Origin: Oligoflexus sp.
GTDB lineage: Bacteria; Bdellovibrionota_B; Oligoflexia; Oligoflexales; Oligoflexaceae
Assembly (NCBI RefSeq): GCF_035712445.1
Contig: NZ_DASTAT010000061.1
Coordinates: forward strand, 1 to 64,000
DNA length: 64,000 nucleotides
Direction: 5' to 3'
Shown: positions 35,831 to 44,881 of the stretch, in pieces
How positions within the stretch are numbered: the first letter of the stretch is position 1
Layout of the letters: every line of letters starts with the position of its first letter
Translations under genes and position numbers: made by a program
Notes under the pieces: model-generated
Seen by the model: the letters and a program-made list of their open reading frames with translations, nothing else
Told to the model about the DNA's origin: nothing
Databases searched by the model: none

Positions 35831-38431
35831 TTAGCCGTTGCCTTCAGCCGGCGCCGGACTTGCCGTCGCCGCCGCCTCGGTACCCGCTCCCTCGTCGTCC
35901 TTGGCCGCGGATTTTTTCACCCTCGGTGGGAACTCAAAGCGGAACCCTGTCCAGTCATTTTCCATAACGAGCTTGGCGCTGAATTTCCGGCCTTTTTTCG
36001 ATACGAAATCACTGATGATCGGTGTTTCCTTGGTCTGCAGGAAGGTCACCAGATCCTCGCGGGTCAGATTGCGTTTGCAAAGGACGCGCGGGAAAGCAAA
36101 GCCGGGGGCTCCGCGTTTTTCACCCGCATCACGGCCTTTGACCTTGGTCTGGCACGCATAGTCCGCGGGCGTTTCGATCACCATGCAATCCGGAGCGCAC
36201 TTCAGGGGACAGGGTGCGATCGGTTCCAGGTTCACATCGAGCTGCGGCTGATTCGGATCGACTTCGGTGGAATTCTCGACGACGCGGCGCACGAGTTTGC
36301 CACCCTGGAGTTCGAGCACGGCCCGATAATCCTTGCCATTGGCATTCTTGAAGCCATCCAGTTCGGGCGTGACCTTTTTTTCCAAAAGGATGCGCACGGC
36401 GTTGCGGTTGATGTAACGGCCGTTGAAATCCTTCCAGATCAGAAAATCGCAGGCCTTCTTTCCGGCCCGCTTGGTGCTTTCCGAGCAGCCATAGAACCAG
36501 GCGCGCTCAAAAACGGGACGCCCACAGTTCGGGCATGGGCCCAGGGGATTTTCATCCGGATAAATCTGTTCGAAATCGAAGTCACGGGTCGAGTCCACGA
36601 CGTCCTTCGCGTAGGTCGCGATCTCGCGCATGAAGTCTCCCGGGGAACGCTTGCCTTCCTCGACTTCGTTCAGGAAGAGTTCGAGCTGTCCCGTGAGTTC
36701 TGCCGACGTCAGGCGACTCGCATTGATGCGATGCAGGATATCAATGAGGCGAATGCCCTTCGGCGTGGGCCGCAGGTTTTCGTCCACGTATTCACGGTTC
36801 TTCAAGTTTTCAATGATATCAGCGCGGGTCGCGGCCGTGCCGAGTCCATCCGCACCGCGAAGGGCCTGCGACAGCTCCTCGTTTTCAATATGACGACCGG
36901 CGTTTTCCATCAGGGACAGAAGACCGGCTTCACTGATGCGGGCCGGCGGCTTGGTTTCGTGCTCTTCCAGGGTCGCTTCACTCGACTTCACCGAGACGCC
37001 TTCGGCTTTATCCTTGCCGGGAATCAGGGCGGCGAAGGACTTATCGCCTTTATCCGGCACCTTGCCGAACACGGCTTCCCAACCGGCTTCCTTCAGAACG
37101 CGCGGCGGCTTGCTGCGGAAATAATTCCCGCCGACTTCCGTGATGCGCTCGACCTCTTCATAGACCGAGGGTGGATAGAACGAGGCCATGAACTGTCGGG
37201 TGACCAGATCGAAAAGCTTCTGATCATCACCTTCCAGCGCGCGCACTTCACCTGTGGGAATGATGGCAAAGTGATCCGTGACGCCTTCGTTATTGAAGAC
37301 CTTGTCCTGATTCAAAAGACCCTTGTCCAAAAGATGTTTGGCGTGAGGGCCGTAGTCTCCGGTTCCCGAAAGGATATCCAGGATGCGGCTGACTTCAGGC
37401 TTATAATCCTCAGGCAAAACCTTGGAACTGGTACGCGGATAGGTCAGGACCTTATGCGTTTCATAGCAGCGCTGGGCGGCGCGCAGCGTCCGGTTCGCCG
37501 ACCAACCAAAACGGGTGTTGGCCGTTCTCTGGAGCGAGGTCAGATCGAACAGCATCGGCGGGTTTCGCGGCGATGGCTTGCGTGTTTCACTGGCCAGCGC
37601 GGGTTTCCCGGCGATGGTCTGAATCACGGCCTCGGCCTTGGCCTTCTCAAAAATGCGATCTTCCTTCTGTTCACGCGTGGCATTCTTGCGATCGAAGTTG
37701 GGATCGTACCAGGTGCCATCATAAACCTGACCGTTGGCCTCGAAGTTGCCGATCACTTTCCAATAGGCCTGCGGATTATGCTCAAGGACTTCCAGCTCGC
37801 GTTCCACCAAAAGACTAAGGGTCGGTGTCTGCACGCGACCCGCGGACCAGGAGACCCCGCGCTGATTTTTTGCTTTCAGGCGCACGGTCAAAGCTCGCGT
37901 CGCATTCATGCCGATCAACCAGTCCGCATGCGCGCGGCATTCAGCGGCGGCGGCGAGGCCGATATACTTCATGCCATCCTGCAGACTTTTGAATCCGTCC
38001 TGGATGGCTTTTTTGGTCATGGATTGAAGCCAGAGCCGATGGATGGGTTTGGTCACCCCCACGTGCTTGACGATCTCACGGAAAATCAATTCCCCTTCAC
38101 GCGCCGCATCGCAGGCGTTCACGAGGTAAGCGACGTCATTGCGCTCCATCAATTTCTTGATCACGCCGAGACGCGTCTTCTGATTCGGCACCGGCTTGGT
38201 TTTGAAATCCTCCGGGATGATCGGAAGATCGGCCAGGCGCCATCGTTTATAGATAGGATTGATATCTTCCGGTTCGAGAAGAGTCAGGATGTGACCGACC
38301 GCATACGTGCAGACCATGGTCTCGCTTTCGTAGTAGTCGCCCTTGCCTTTCTCTTCAAAGCCACCGAGGGCTTGCACGATATCCTTCGCGACGCTTGGCT
38401 TCTCAGTAATTATCAGACCTTTTCCTTGCAT
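35831..38431 (-). CDS. topB: DNA topoisomerase III
   Basis: 866 residues. A type IA topoisomerase that nicks one strand, passes another and reseals, resolving replication and recombination intermediates. TOPRIM domain at the start (GLIITEKPSVAKDI, with the acidic DAAREGE at ~108-114). The active-site Tyr331 is in LTYPRTSS. The C-terminal region holds zinc-type cysteines (CPNCGRPVFERAWFYGC and CPLKCAPDC). I chose the ATG at 38431 (MQGKGLIITEK) because the TOPRIM begins there; the frame is open 48 residues further upstream. Confidence 0.93.
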   Translation of the reverse strand: MQGKGLIITEKPSVAKDIVQALGGFEEKGKGDYYESETMVCTYAVGHILTLLEPEDINPIYKRWRLADLPIIPEDFKTKPVPNQKTRLGVIKKLMERNDVAYLVNACDAAREGELIFREIVKHVGVTKPIHRLWLQSMTKKAIQDGFKSLQDGMKYIGLAAAAECRAHADWLIGMNATRALTVRLKAKNQRGVSWSAGRVQTPTLSLLVERELEVLEHNPQAYWKVIGNFEANGQVYDGTWYDPNFDRKNATREQKEDRIFEKAKAEAVIQTIAGKPALASETRKPSPRNPPMLFDLTSLQRTANTRFGWSANRTLRAAQRCYETHKVLTYPRTSSKVLPEDYKPEVSRILDILSGTGDYGPHAKHLLDKGLLNQDKVFNNEGVTDHFAIIPTGEVRALEGDDQKLFDLVTRQFMASFYPPSVYEEVERITEVGGNYFRSKPPRVLKEAGWEAVFGKVPDKGDKSFAALIPGKDKAEGVSVKSSEATLEEHETKPPARISEAGLLSLMENAGRHIENEELSQALRGADGLGTAATRADIIENLKNREYVDENLRPTPKGIRLIDILHRINASRLTSAELTGQLELFLNEVEEGKRSPGDFMREIATYAKDVVDSTRDFDFEQIYPDENPLGPCPNCGRPVFERAWFYGCSESTKRAGKKACDFLIWKDFNGRYINRNAVRILLEKKVTPELDGFKNANGKDYRAVLELQGGKLVRRVVENSTEVDPNQPQLDVNLEPIAPCPLKCAPDCMVIETPADYACQTKVKGRDAGEKRGAPGFAFPRVLCKRNLTREDLVTFLQTKETPIISDFVSKKGRKFSAKLVMENDWTGFRFEFPPRVKKSAAKDDEGAGTEAAATASPAPAEGNG

Positions 38432-38645
38432 CGGTACGCTCTGTCCTTCCGGTTGGCTATTCCTCCCTACAAAATCTTTAAGACACCCCGCTGTCAAGAG
38501 ATATTCCAGACTTTTTGTCATTCCTGGGCGCTGCACCGCCTCTGGACGACGCACCAGACTGGCTCTCGGGAACATTTAGGGTGTCCTTGGAAATAGACTT
38601 CATTGCATGATCAAGTGAAAGACGACATGACACCCGGGCAGAATT

Positions 38646-40292
38646 TCACGGAAGGGTCAGCCAGCGCCCCAGGAGCTTGCGAATATCATCGAGCTGAGCA
38701 GGCTTCGCCAGGAAGTCGGTAAAACCATGCTGCAGGGCTTTCTGCCGATCCTCTTCGCGGCCCAGAGCGGTCAGGGCAATGACCGGCGTGCCGGGAATGA
38801 AATGAGGCAGGGTATGCAGAATGCGATTCAGCTCGAAACCATCCATATGCGGCATCTGGCAGTCGACGAAGATAAGGTCAAAGTGCTTTTTTTCCAGCCA
38901 TTCGAGAGCATCAACACCCGAACTGGCCAGCGTGGGCTCGGCTTTGAGTTTTTTCAGCTGCTTGTCCGCGACCTTCAGATTCACCGGATCGTCATCCACG
39001 ACCAGAATCCGCGCGCCTTCGAAGTTCAAAGCCTCCGGCTGAGGAGCCGGCGTCTGCGAACGTATGGACTGCGGATGACGCAGCACATAGGCGCGCGCGG
39101 AACGAGGATGACGCCAGGGCTCGCGGACCTCGGGCTGCAAGGCCTCCTCCTGCAGAGCAAAGGGAAGCGTGCAGCTGAATGTGCTGCCGACACCCGGCTG
39201 GCTCTGCACGCGGATACTGCCGCCGAGCAGCTGGACCAGATCGCGGGTTAAACTCAAACCCAGTCCTGACGAAGGATTGCGGCTCAAGTGAGCGGATTCC
39301 GTCTGTTCAAAAGGCTGGAAGAGTTTGTCCAGTTCAGCGGCGGCGATGCCGTGGCCGGTGTCCTGCACATCCAGCAAGAGACGACAGGTCTCGCCTTCCC
39401 AGGCCTCGACGCGCACCTTGATCAGGACCTGGCCCACGCTCGTGTATTTGACGGCATTGCTGATGAGATTATTCAGGATCTGACTGAGTTTTCTTTCATC
39501 ACCGCGCAGGGCATCCGGCACATCCGCTTCAATCACGCTGCTCATCAGAAGGCCACGGTCCCGCGCATCCCGCGCGTAAAGCTGCAGGGAATCCTCGATC
39601 AGGCGGCGCAGATGAAAATCACGGGTGACTCGATTCATCTTGCCCGCTTCCATGCGACTGACATCCAGCACTTCGGAAAGGAGATCCACCACACGGCGGC
39701 CACTGCGATCCATGACATCGAGCATGTCGAGCTGTTCCGCGGTCAGGTTGTCCTTTTGAAAGATTTCCAAAAGTCCCAGAACGCCATTCATGGGCGTGCG
39801 GATTTCATGGCTGAGCCAGGCCAAGAACTCGGTTTTGCTCTGCAGGGCTTTTTGATGTCTTACAATATGAGCCTTGAGCGCATCCTTACTCACGCGACGG
39901 GCATTCAAGGCGATTCGGGTCTTCAGCAGGACCTGGGGCTCGGCCAGGATTCCTGCCTGGAAGACGATTTCATCGACGCCGTGATCCAAAAGCTCCTGCA
40001 TCTCGGCCGGGGTGGCTTTATCGAGGCAGACAATGAGATGACAGCCGGGATCCCGCAGGGCAAGACTGTCCACAAGGCCGAGCAGCCGGGCAAAGGGGGC
40101 ATCGGTTTCCGGTTTGACCCAGATCGCTTCGAGCTGCGGGAAAATTTTAAGAAGAAGGGTCGTCTCCCGATTCAAGGCGACAAGTTCGTGGGGCCAAAAC
40201 AGGACCAATTGACGCCACAGTGGACAGAGGACGTAGCGTTCCTCGGTCAGTAGAGCCATTTTAGCGCTATGTCTGCGGCTTTCCGGTGCCAT
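38646..40292 (-). CDS. Hybrid histidine kinase with C-terminal receiver
   Basis: 548 residues, no membrane helix, so probably cytosolic. The N-terminal ~120 residues look like a degenerate receiver (LIVCLDKATPAEMQELLDHGVDEIV). Then a HisKA domain with His in FLAWLSHEIRTPMNGVLGLLE, a complete HATPase (LNNLISNAVKYT, VQDTGHGI, SGLGLSLTRDLVQLLGG), and a receiver ~425-545 with DDDPVN, phospho-Asp in FVDCQMPHMDG and Lys in FLAKPAQ. A conventional hybrid kinase that needs an HPt protein to send the signal on; the HPt-REC protein at 61147 is a candidate. Start ATG at 40292 has AGGAG upstream. Confidence 0.9.
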   Translation of the reverse strand: MAPESRRHSAKMALLTEERYVLCPLWRQLVLFWPHELVALNRETTLLLKIFPQLEAIWVKPETDAPFARLLGLVDSLALRDPGCHLIVCLDKATPAEMQELLDHGVDEIVFQAGILAEPQVLLKTRIALNARRVSKDALKAHIVRHQKALQSKTEFLAWLSHEIRTPMNGVLGLLEIFQKDNLTAEQLDMLDVMDRSGRRVVDLLSEVLDVSRMEAGKMNRVTRDFHLRRLIEDSLQLYARDARDRGLLMSSVIEADVPDALRGDERKLSQILNNLISNAVKYTSVGQVLIKVRVEAWEGETCRLLLDVQDTGHGIAAAELDKLFQPFEQTESAHLSRNPSSGLGLSLTRDLVQLLGGSIRVQSQPGVGSTFSCTLPFALQEEALQPEVREPWRHPRSARAYVLRHPQSIRSQTPAPQPEALNFEGARILVVDDDPVNLKVADKQLKKLKAEPTLASSGVDALEWLEKKHFDLIFVDCQMPHMDGFELNRILHTLPHFIPGTPVIALTALGREEDRQKALQHGFTDFLAKPAQLDDIRKLLGRWLTLP

Positions 40293-40559
40293 GGTCTGGG
40301 TACTCCTGAACTCATCCCTTTATCGAACCCAAACCCCTGAATCTTAATGGCAAAACTTACCCAGACAGGGATGCGCGTCATGGCTCTTGCGGCTAAGTAG
40401 GCGATCTGTCGGCTCCAGGAAACGTTTATAAAAAAAGTCCCAATCCGGTGGAAAATGAGCAAAAGAGACCTGGCCATCAATAATTTTATGTGTTAGCTTC
40501 CCCGACCTGTTAGACTAGAGCGAAAATTTATCAGCACGGTTTCATCAGCAGGACCATCT

Positions 40560-42407
40560 ATGAGCGCAAATTTACGCAACATCTGTATTATCGCCCACGT
40601 TGACCATGGCAAGACCACGCTTGTGGACTTCCTCCTCAAACAAGCCGGGACTTTTCAGGAACACCAGGCGGTTGATGATCGCGTCATGGACTCGATGGAC
40701 CTGGAACGTGAACGTGGGATTACCATTCTCGCGAAAAACACCTCGGTGGTCGTGGGCAACACCAAGATCAACATCATCGACACACCGGGTCACGCCGACT
40801 TCGGTGGCGAAGTGGAACGCATCATGGGTATGTCCCAGGGCGCCATCCTTCTGGTCGACGCCGCGGAAGGCCCTCTGCCCCAGACGCGTTTCGTACTGGA
40901 AAAGGCCATCAAACAAGGCCTGAAGATTATCCTCTGCATCAATAAGGTCGACCGTCCTGAAGTTCGGGAAGGTGACCGCATCAATGAAGTGATCAACGGC
41001 GCTTTCGACCTCTTCTGTGACCTCGGTGCCACCGAAGATCAGTCGGACTTCCCCATCCTTTACGCCTGCGGCCGTCAGGGCTGGTGTACGATGAATCCCG
41101 CTGAAATCCCTTCGCTGCTGGAAGGCAAAAAAGGCGATCTGAAGCCACTCTTTGACCTTGTCCTGGATTACGTGAATCCGCCCCAGGTTGAAGATGGTCC
41201 CTTCCGCATGCTCATCAGCAACCTCGATTATTCCGAGTGGGTTGGCCAGATGGGTGTGGGCCGCGTGTACTCCGGCTCCGTGAAAAAAGGCGATCGCCTG
41301 ATCAGCAAGACCGTGGACGCCGCGGGCAAGCCCGTCAACCGTCCTTTCACCGTTTCCAAAGTGCTGTCCTTCAAAGGTCTGCGCCAGGTCGAGGTCGATG
41401 AACTCGAAGCCGGTGATATCGGTCTGATCGCGGGTCTGGATGAAGTTCATATCGGCGACACCATCGTCGCCAACGAAACCCAGGAAGCCCTGCCGCGTAT
41501 CATTGTGGAAAGCCCCACTCTCGGTATGATCTTCTCGATCAACACCGGGCCTTTGTCCGGCCAGGAAGGTGAAGCCGTTCAGTCGCGTAAACTCCGCGAT
41601 CGACTGCTCCGCTTCTGCCGCTATAACGTGGCTCTGCGCTTCGAAGAAACCTCGCAGCCCGACCAGTTCCGCATCCTCGGTCGCGGTGAGCTTCAGTTCG
41701 CGATTCTGATCGAGCAGATGCGCCGCGAAGGTCTGGAATTCATGATCGGTCGTCCGGAAGTCCTCTTCCAAAAAGATGAAAACGGTCAGACTCTGGAACC
41801 TGTGGAACGCCTCGTTCTCGACCTTCCCGAACAATTTTCCGGTGAAGTGACCGAGATGCTGCAGACTCGCAAGGGCATCATGAGTTCCTACGAAAATATC
41901 GGCCACGGCCGTATCCGCTTGAAGTTCGAGATCCCGACCCGCGGTATCCTCGGCATCAACTCGCGCTTCAAAACCGCAACCCGCGGTGAAGGCATCATGA
42001 GTTCCGAGTTTATCGGTTACGTTCCGTTCCGCGGTGAACTCGTTCACCGTATCAACGGCGCTTTGATCTCGGACCGTGATGGCGAGACGATCCCCTACGC
42101 TCTGGAATCCATCCAGGAGCGCGGTCAGCTCTTCGTCGATCCAGGCGTGAAAGTTTACGAAGGCATGATCATCGGCGAATGCGCGAAGGATCAAGACCTG
42201 AACGTGAACGCCTGTCGCGAGAAAAAATTGACCAACCACCGTGCCTCGGGCTCGGACGGTCTGGTTATGCTCCAGGGTGTCCGCAAGATGTCGCTTGAGC
42301 AGTGTATCGAGTGGATCGAAGACGATGAGTGGATCGAAGCCACTCCCGAATCCATCCGTCTGCGCAAGAAGATCCTCGCTCAGAACATGCGGAACATGAA
42401 ACGCTAA
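40560..42407 (+). CDS. typA: Translational GTPase TypA/BipA
   Basis: 615 residues. A ribosome-binding GTPase of the EF-G family, needed for ribosome assembly and growth under stress. G1 is AHVDHGKTTL, the G2/switch I threonine lies in GITILAKNTS, G3 is DTPGHADF and G4 is NKVDRP. Family domains II, III and V follow, with the C-terminal BipA-specific domain (KKLTNHRASGSDG). ATG follows GCAGGACCATCT. Followed by a dihydrouridine synthase gene after 3 bases; the two are likely cotranscribed. Confidence 0.96.
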   Translation: MSANLRNICIIAHVDHGKTTLVDFLLKQAGTFQEHQAVDDRVMDSMDLERERGITILAKNTSVVVGNTKINIIDTPGHADFGGEVERIMGMSQGAILLVDAAEGPLPQTRFVLEKAIKQGLKIILCINKVDRPEVREGDRINEVINGAFDLFCDLGATEDQSDFPILYACGRQGWCTMNPAEIPSLLEGKKGDLKPLFDLVLDYVNPPQVEDGPFRMLISNLDYSEWVGQMGVGRVYSGSVKKGDRLISKTVDAAGKPVNRPFTVSKVLSFKGLRQVEVDELEAGDIGLIAGLDEVHIGDTIVANETQEALPRIIVESPTLGMIFSINTGPLSGQEGEAVQSRKLRDRLLRFCRYNVALRFEETSQPDQFRILGRGELQFAILIEQMRREGLEFMIGRPEVLFQKDENGQTLEPVERLVLDLPEQFSGEVTEMLQTRKGIMSSYENIGHGRIRLKFEIPTRGILGINSRFKTATRGEGIMSSEFIGYVPFRGELVHRINGALISDRDGETIPYALESIQERGQLFVDPGVKVYEGMIIGECAKDQDLNVNACREKKLTNHRASGSDGLVMLQGVRKMSLEQCIEWIEDDEWIEATPESIRLRKKILAQNMRNMKR

Positions 42408-42410
42408 GTC

Positions 42411-43592
42411 ATGACCAAGGACGGAAGACATACACTCGGCCTCGCGCCGATGGAGGGAGTCAGCGAACTCCCCTTCCGTCTTTGGATGGCTCAGGTCAGT
42501 GCCCCTGCCTTCAGCTCCACTCCCTTTCTCCGTGCCACCGATACCTATCCCGCTCAATTGCCTTTGGATTTTGCAGCCGAAGTCACGCGCGCCTGGGATG
42601 TGGGCTATCAGCTGGTTCCCCAGGTCATGGCCTCGGAACCCAAGGATTTTGTGCGGACAGCGCAATTGCTCTTACCCGCGGCTGATTTCGTCGATCTCAA
42701 CTGCGGCTGCCCTTCGCCCAATCCTGTCAGCGGGGGCGCGGGATCCAGTCTTCTGAAAGTCCCGGCGCATTTTCTTGGATTCGCCGAAAGGCTGGCCGAC
42801 AGTCTGCCCGCGCAGAGTTTCAGCATCAAGATGCGAACAGGTTTCGATGATGCCGCGCTTTTCGATGAACTGACCTCGGGTCTGCGCCCGCTTCCTTTAA
42901 GGCAGCTCACGGTTCACGGCCGCACGAGGCGCGACCGCTATGATGGCCGCAGCCGCTGGGATCTAATTCAGCGCGCGGCCGAACAGCTGCCCTGCCCTGT
43001 CGTGGGTTCGGGCGATATTCTGAGCGCGGCGTCTTTCCATGAAATCGCTGCGGCGGCTCCTTCTGTTTCCCGCTTTATCGTGGGACGCGGGGCCTTGCGC
43101 AATCCCTGGGTATTCATGGAGCTTCGCAATCAGGAGCCGGTCGTCATTCGCCGCTCGCTTCTGCAGAAGGTCGTGGCGAGCTTTGCTCTTCTCACTGAAC
43201 TCGGCATGGATCATCAGATCGACAAGCTGGAGCCTTTGGTGAAAAAAGGCCTTTGGCAGAATTCAGCCGGGAATAGTGGGCAGGCCTGGGCCGCGCTCTA
43301 TGAAGAACTGAGCACAGCCTACGCGGGAAAGATCGTTGCCTTCAAGGATTTGGAGGTCGATCGCATCACCCTGGGGCGCGTGAAGATGGTTTGGAATTAT
43401 TTAAGGAGCAGTCTGCCCGACGTTTATTTCGAGCCTCTGCTTCTGCGTTCCAAAAGTCTGGGCGAGCTGCTCACAGGCCTGACCCGTCTTGATCCTGGGG
43501 ACGAGGCCTTCACTATCCAAAATCGCCCGGAATGGGACTGGCTATTCACCAGCACGCGGCAAAAACCTGGCGCCACGCCCGCTGAAGCCTGA
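42411..43592 (+). CDS. tRNA-dihydrouridine synthase
   Basis: 393 residues. FMN-dependent reduction of uridine in the tRNA D-loop. Signatures: GLAPMEGVSELPFRLW at the N-terminus, DLNCGCPSPN with the active-site Cys-containing loop, TVHGRTRRDRYDG, and GSGDILSA for the flavin site. Somewhat longer than DusB/DusC (about 320), with a C-terminal helical extension. Which Dus subgroup is not clear. Starts three bases after typA. Confidence 0.9.
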   Translation: MTKDGRHTLGLAPMEGVSELPFRLWMAQVSAPAFSSTPFLRATDTYPAQLPLDFAAEVTRAWDVGYQLVPQVMASEPKDFVRTAQLLLPAADFVDLNCGCPSPNPVSGGAGSSLLKVPAHFLGFAERLADSLPAQSFSIKMRTGFDDAALFDELTSGLRPLPLRQLTVHGRTRRDRYDGRSRWDLIQRAAEQLPCPVVGSGDILSAASFHEIAAAAPSVSRFIVGRGALRNPWVFMELRNQEPVVIRRSLLQKVVASFALLTELGMDHQIDKLEPLVKKGLWQNSAGNSGQAWAALYEELSTAYAGKIVAFKDLEVDRITLGRVKMVWNYLRSSLPDVYFEPLLLRSKSLGELLTGLTRLDPGDEAFTIQNRPEWDWLFTSTRQKPGATPAEA

Positions 43593-43721
43593 AATTCAAC
43601 CCCGCAAGGCCTTGAAACCCAAGGACAAATCAGGAATTATTTCAGAAAAATAAGAATCCAACCGATAAGCCTCTCAGAACTGAACTCTGCACATTGTTGT
43701 TAAAAATTGCGAGGGATAGCT

Positions 43722-44102
43722 ATGTGGCGCCTATGCCTGATTTTGGGGCTTTCATTGAGTGTGAATGCATGCTCAAACGCATCCTTTAAAGGCATGTCGG
43801 GCGGCAAGTCACGGAATGATTCCGCGCCGCCAGAGACCAATACCGAAGACGTCACCAAAGGCAATCCGCCGGTGCCGGACCAGGGGCCGCAGCCCATTCC
43901 ACCTGCGCCTCCAGGCGCGGAAAATCCCAATACGCAGAATCCAGGTCCCTGTGAGTCGATGAACCTTTCGCTCGCGAGCCTCTATCATCTGCATGATGAA
44001 CAGTGCCATCAGACCGATACGGGCGACAGCGGTGAAGACGATGACGATATGGATGATGATGATTCCGATAATCCGGGACAGAATAATCCGGGGCAGAACT
44101 AA
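43722..44102 (+). CDS. Acidic low-complexity lipoprotein
   Basis: 126 residues. ATG at 43722 follows GAGGGATAGCT. Lipoprotein signal peptide MWRLCLILGLSLSVNAC. The mature part is Pro/Asn-rich (PPVPDQGPQPIPPAPPGAEN), with an acidic tail of ~14 Asp/Glu (DSGEDDDDMDDDDSDN) and NPGQN repeats. Resembles surface or calcium-binding spacer lipoproteins. No domain. The stop overlaps that of the CobW-like gene by 4 bases. Confidence 0.75.
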   Translation: MWRLCLILGLSLSVNACSNASFKGMSGGKSRNDSAPPETNTEDVTKGNPPVPDQGPQPIPPAPPGAENPNTQNPGPCESMNLSLASLYHLHDEQCHQTDTGDSGEDDDDMDDDDSDNPGQNNPGQN

Positions 44103-44650
44103 AGCGAGGGGCTGAGCCTCACGGTCTTGGCTCCAGGATTGAAGCGGCGTGCTCCGGCCTGATCATGAAAACTCAAGACGAAGACTTCCGCCTGATCCAT
44201 CAGGCGCCGAATCATGGGGGCGGGCGCATCGAAACGCATATGCGGATTGCGCGCGTCGACCAGCACATGAATAGGCTCGTATACCAGATAATCGCGAAGG
44301 TGCGAACTGCGGATAAAATCAAAAATCTGCTGCACATCGGCCTGCGCGGTGATCTCGACCACGATGCGTTTCACAGCGGTGTCACGCAGGAGTTCGACAA
44401 GCACCTCAAAAAAACTGTAGGCCATCTCGCAGCAAACACAGGCATTCAAAAGCCGTTTGATGCGCGGCTCCTCGCTCCGTGAGAAATCCAGCTTCACGGC
44501 GCCTTCCTCGCAAAGGATCAACCCCAGTTTTTCACCAGCCCATTCATGATCCAACTGATGCTGAATGAAAGTCGTTTTGCCGGAACCTAAAAGTCCGCCG
44601 ACGATGTGGAGAGGAACGGGCGCTGCGCGCCGTGGAGGCAGTTCAATCAT
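44099..44650 (-). CDS. Short CobW/G3E-family GTPase
   Basis: 183 residues. Only the GTPase half of a COG0523 protein is present. Walker A is GGLLGSGKTTFIQHQL, followed by the cysteine metal motif NACVCCEM (CxCC), and a Walker B-like VVEIT. The usual C-terminal CobW_C domain is missing; family members are normally 300 or more residues. Members are metallochaperones. The start is ambiguous: I chose the ATG after CAAGGGTTTTAAC, but upstream in-frame ATGs at ~44686 and ~44683 also exist. Divergent from the MBOAT gene across a strong inverted repeat. Confidence 0.78.
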   Translation of the reverse strand: MIELPPRRAAPVPLHIVGGLLGSGKTTFIQHQLDHEWAGEKLGLILCEEGAVKLDFSRSEEPRIKRLLNACVCCEMAYSFFEVLVELLRDTAVKRIVVEITAQADVQQIFDFIRSSHLRDYLVYEPIHVLVDARNPHMRFDAPAPMIRRLMDQAEVFVLSFHDQAGARRFNPGAKTVRLSPSL

Positions 44651-44730
44651 GTTAAAACCCTTGACCAGTACAGCCTGCATCATTCCATAGAACAGAAGAT
44701 AGGGCAACCAAAGTCCCTCCAATCGAACTG

Positions 44731-44761
44731 TCAATTTTTGACAATAACCGTCAAAAATTGA
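44731..44761. promoter_or_regulatory. Strong 12-bp inverted repeat operator in divergent promoter region
   Basis: TCAATTTTTGAC and GTCAAAAATTGA (44731-44742 and 44750-44761) are perfect 12-base arms with a 7-base spacer. Each arm contains a TTGAC element oriented outwards (TTGACA on plus at 44738-44743), so a dimeric regulator bound here would cover the -35 regions of both divergent genes. No matching regulator is encoded nearby. Confidence 0.65.
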
Positions 44762-44881
44762 TAGCCATTTTTACCCAGCTTTGGAATTGTCCGGCCCTGG
44801 AAGCTTTGCTATGCTTAAGGCTCAGGCTTCGGCGCATCCTACCGTTTTAACCGCCAACATCCCAAGCGGAGAGGACCAGTC

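Noticed and set aside
36731..38596. Long open frame (621 codons) antisense to topB
   Set aside because: Codon bias of a GC-rich gene leaves the opposite strand open. The predicted protein has no domain, while topB on the minus strand has catalytic motifs throughout.
40572..42665. Long open frame (697 codons) antisense to typA and dus
   Set aside because: It has no recognisable domain and lies over the conserved GTPase frame; a coding-bias shadow.
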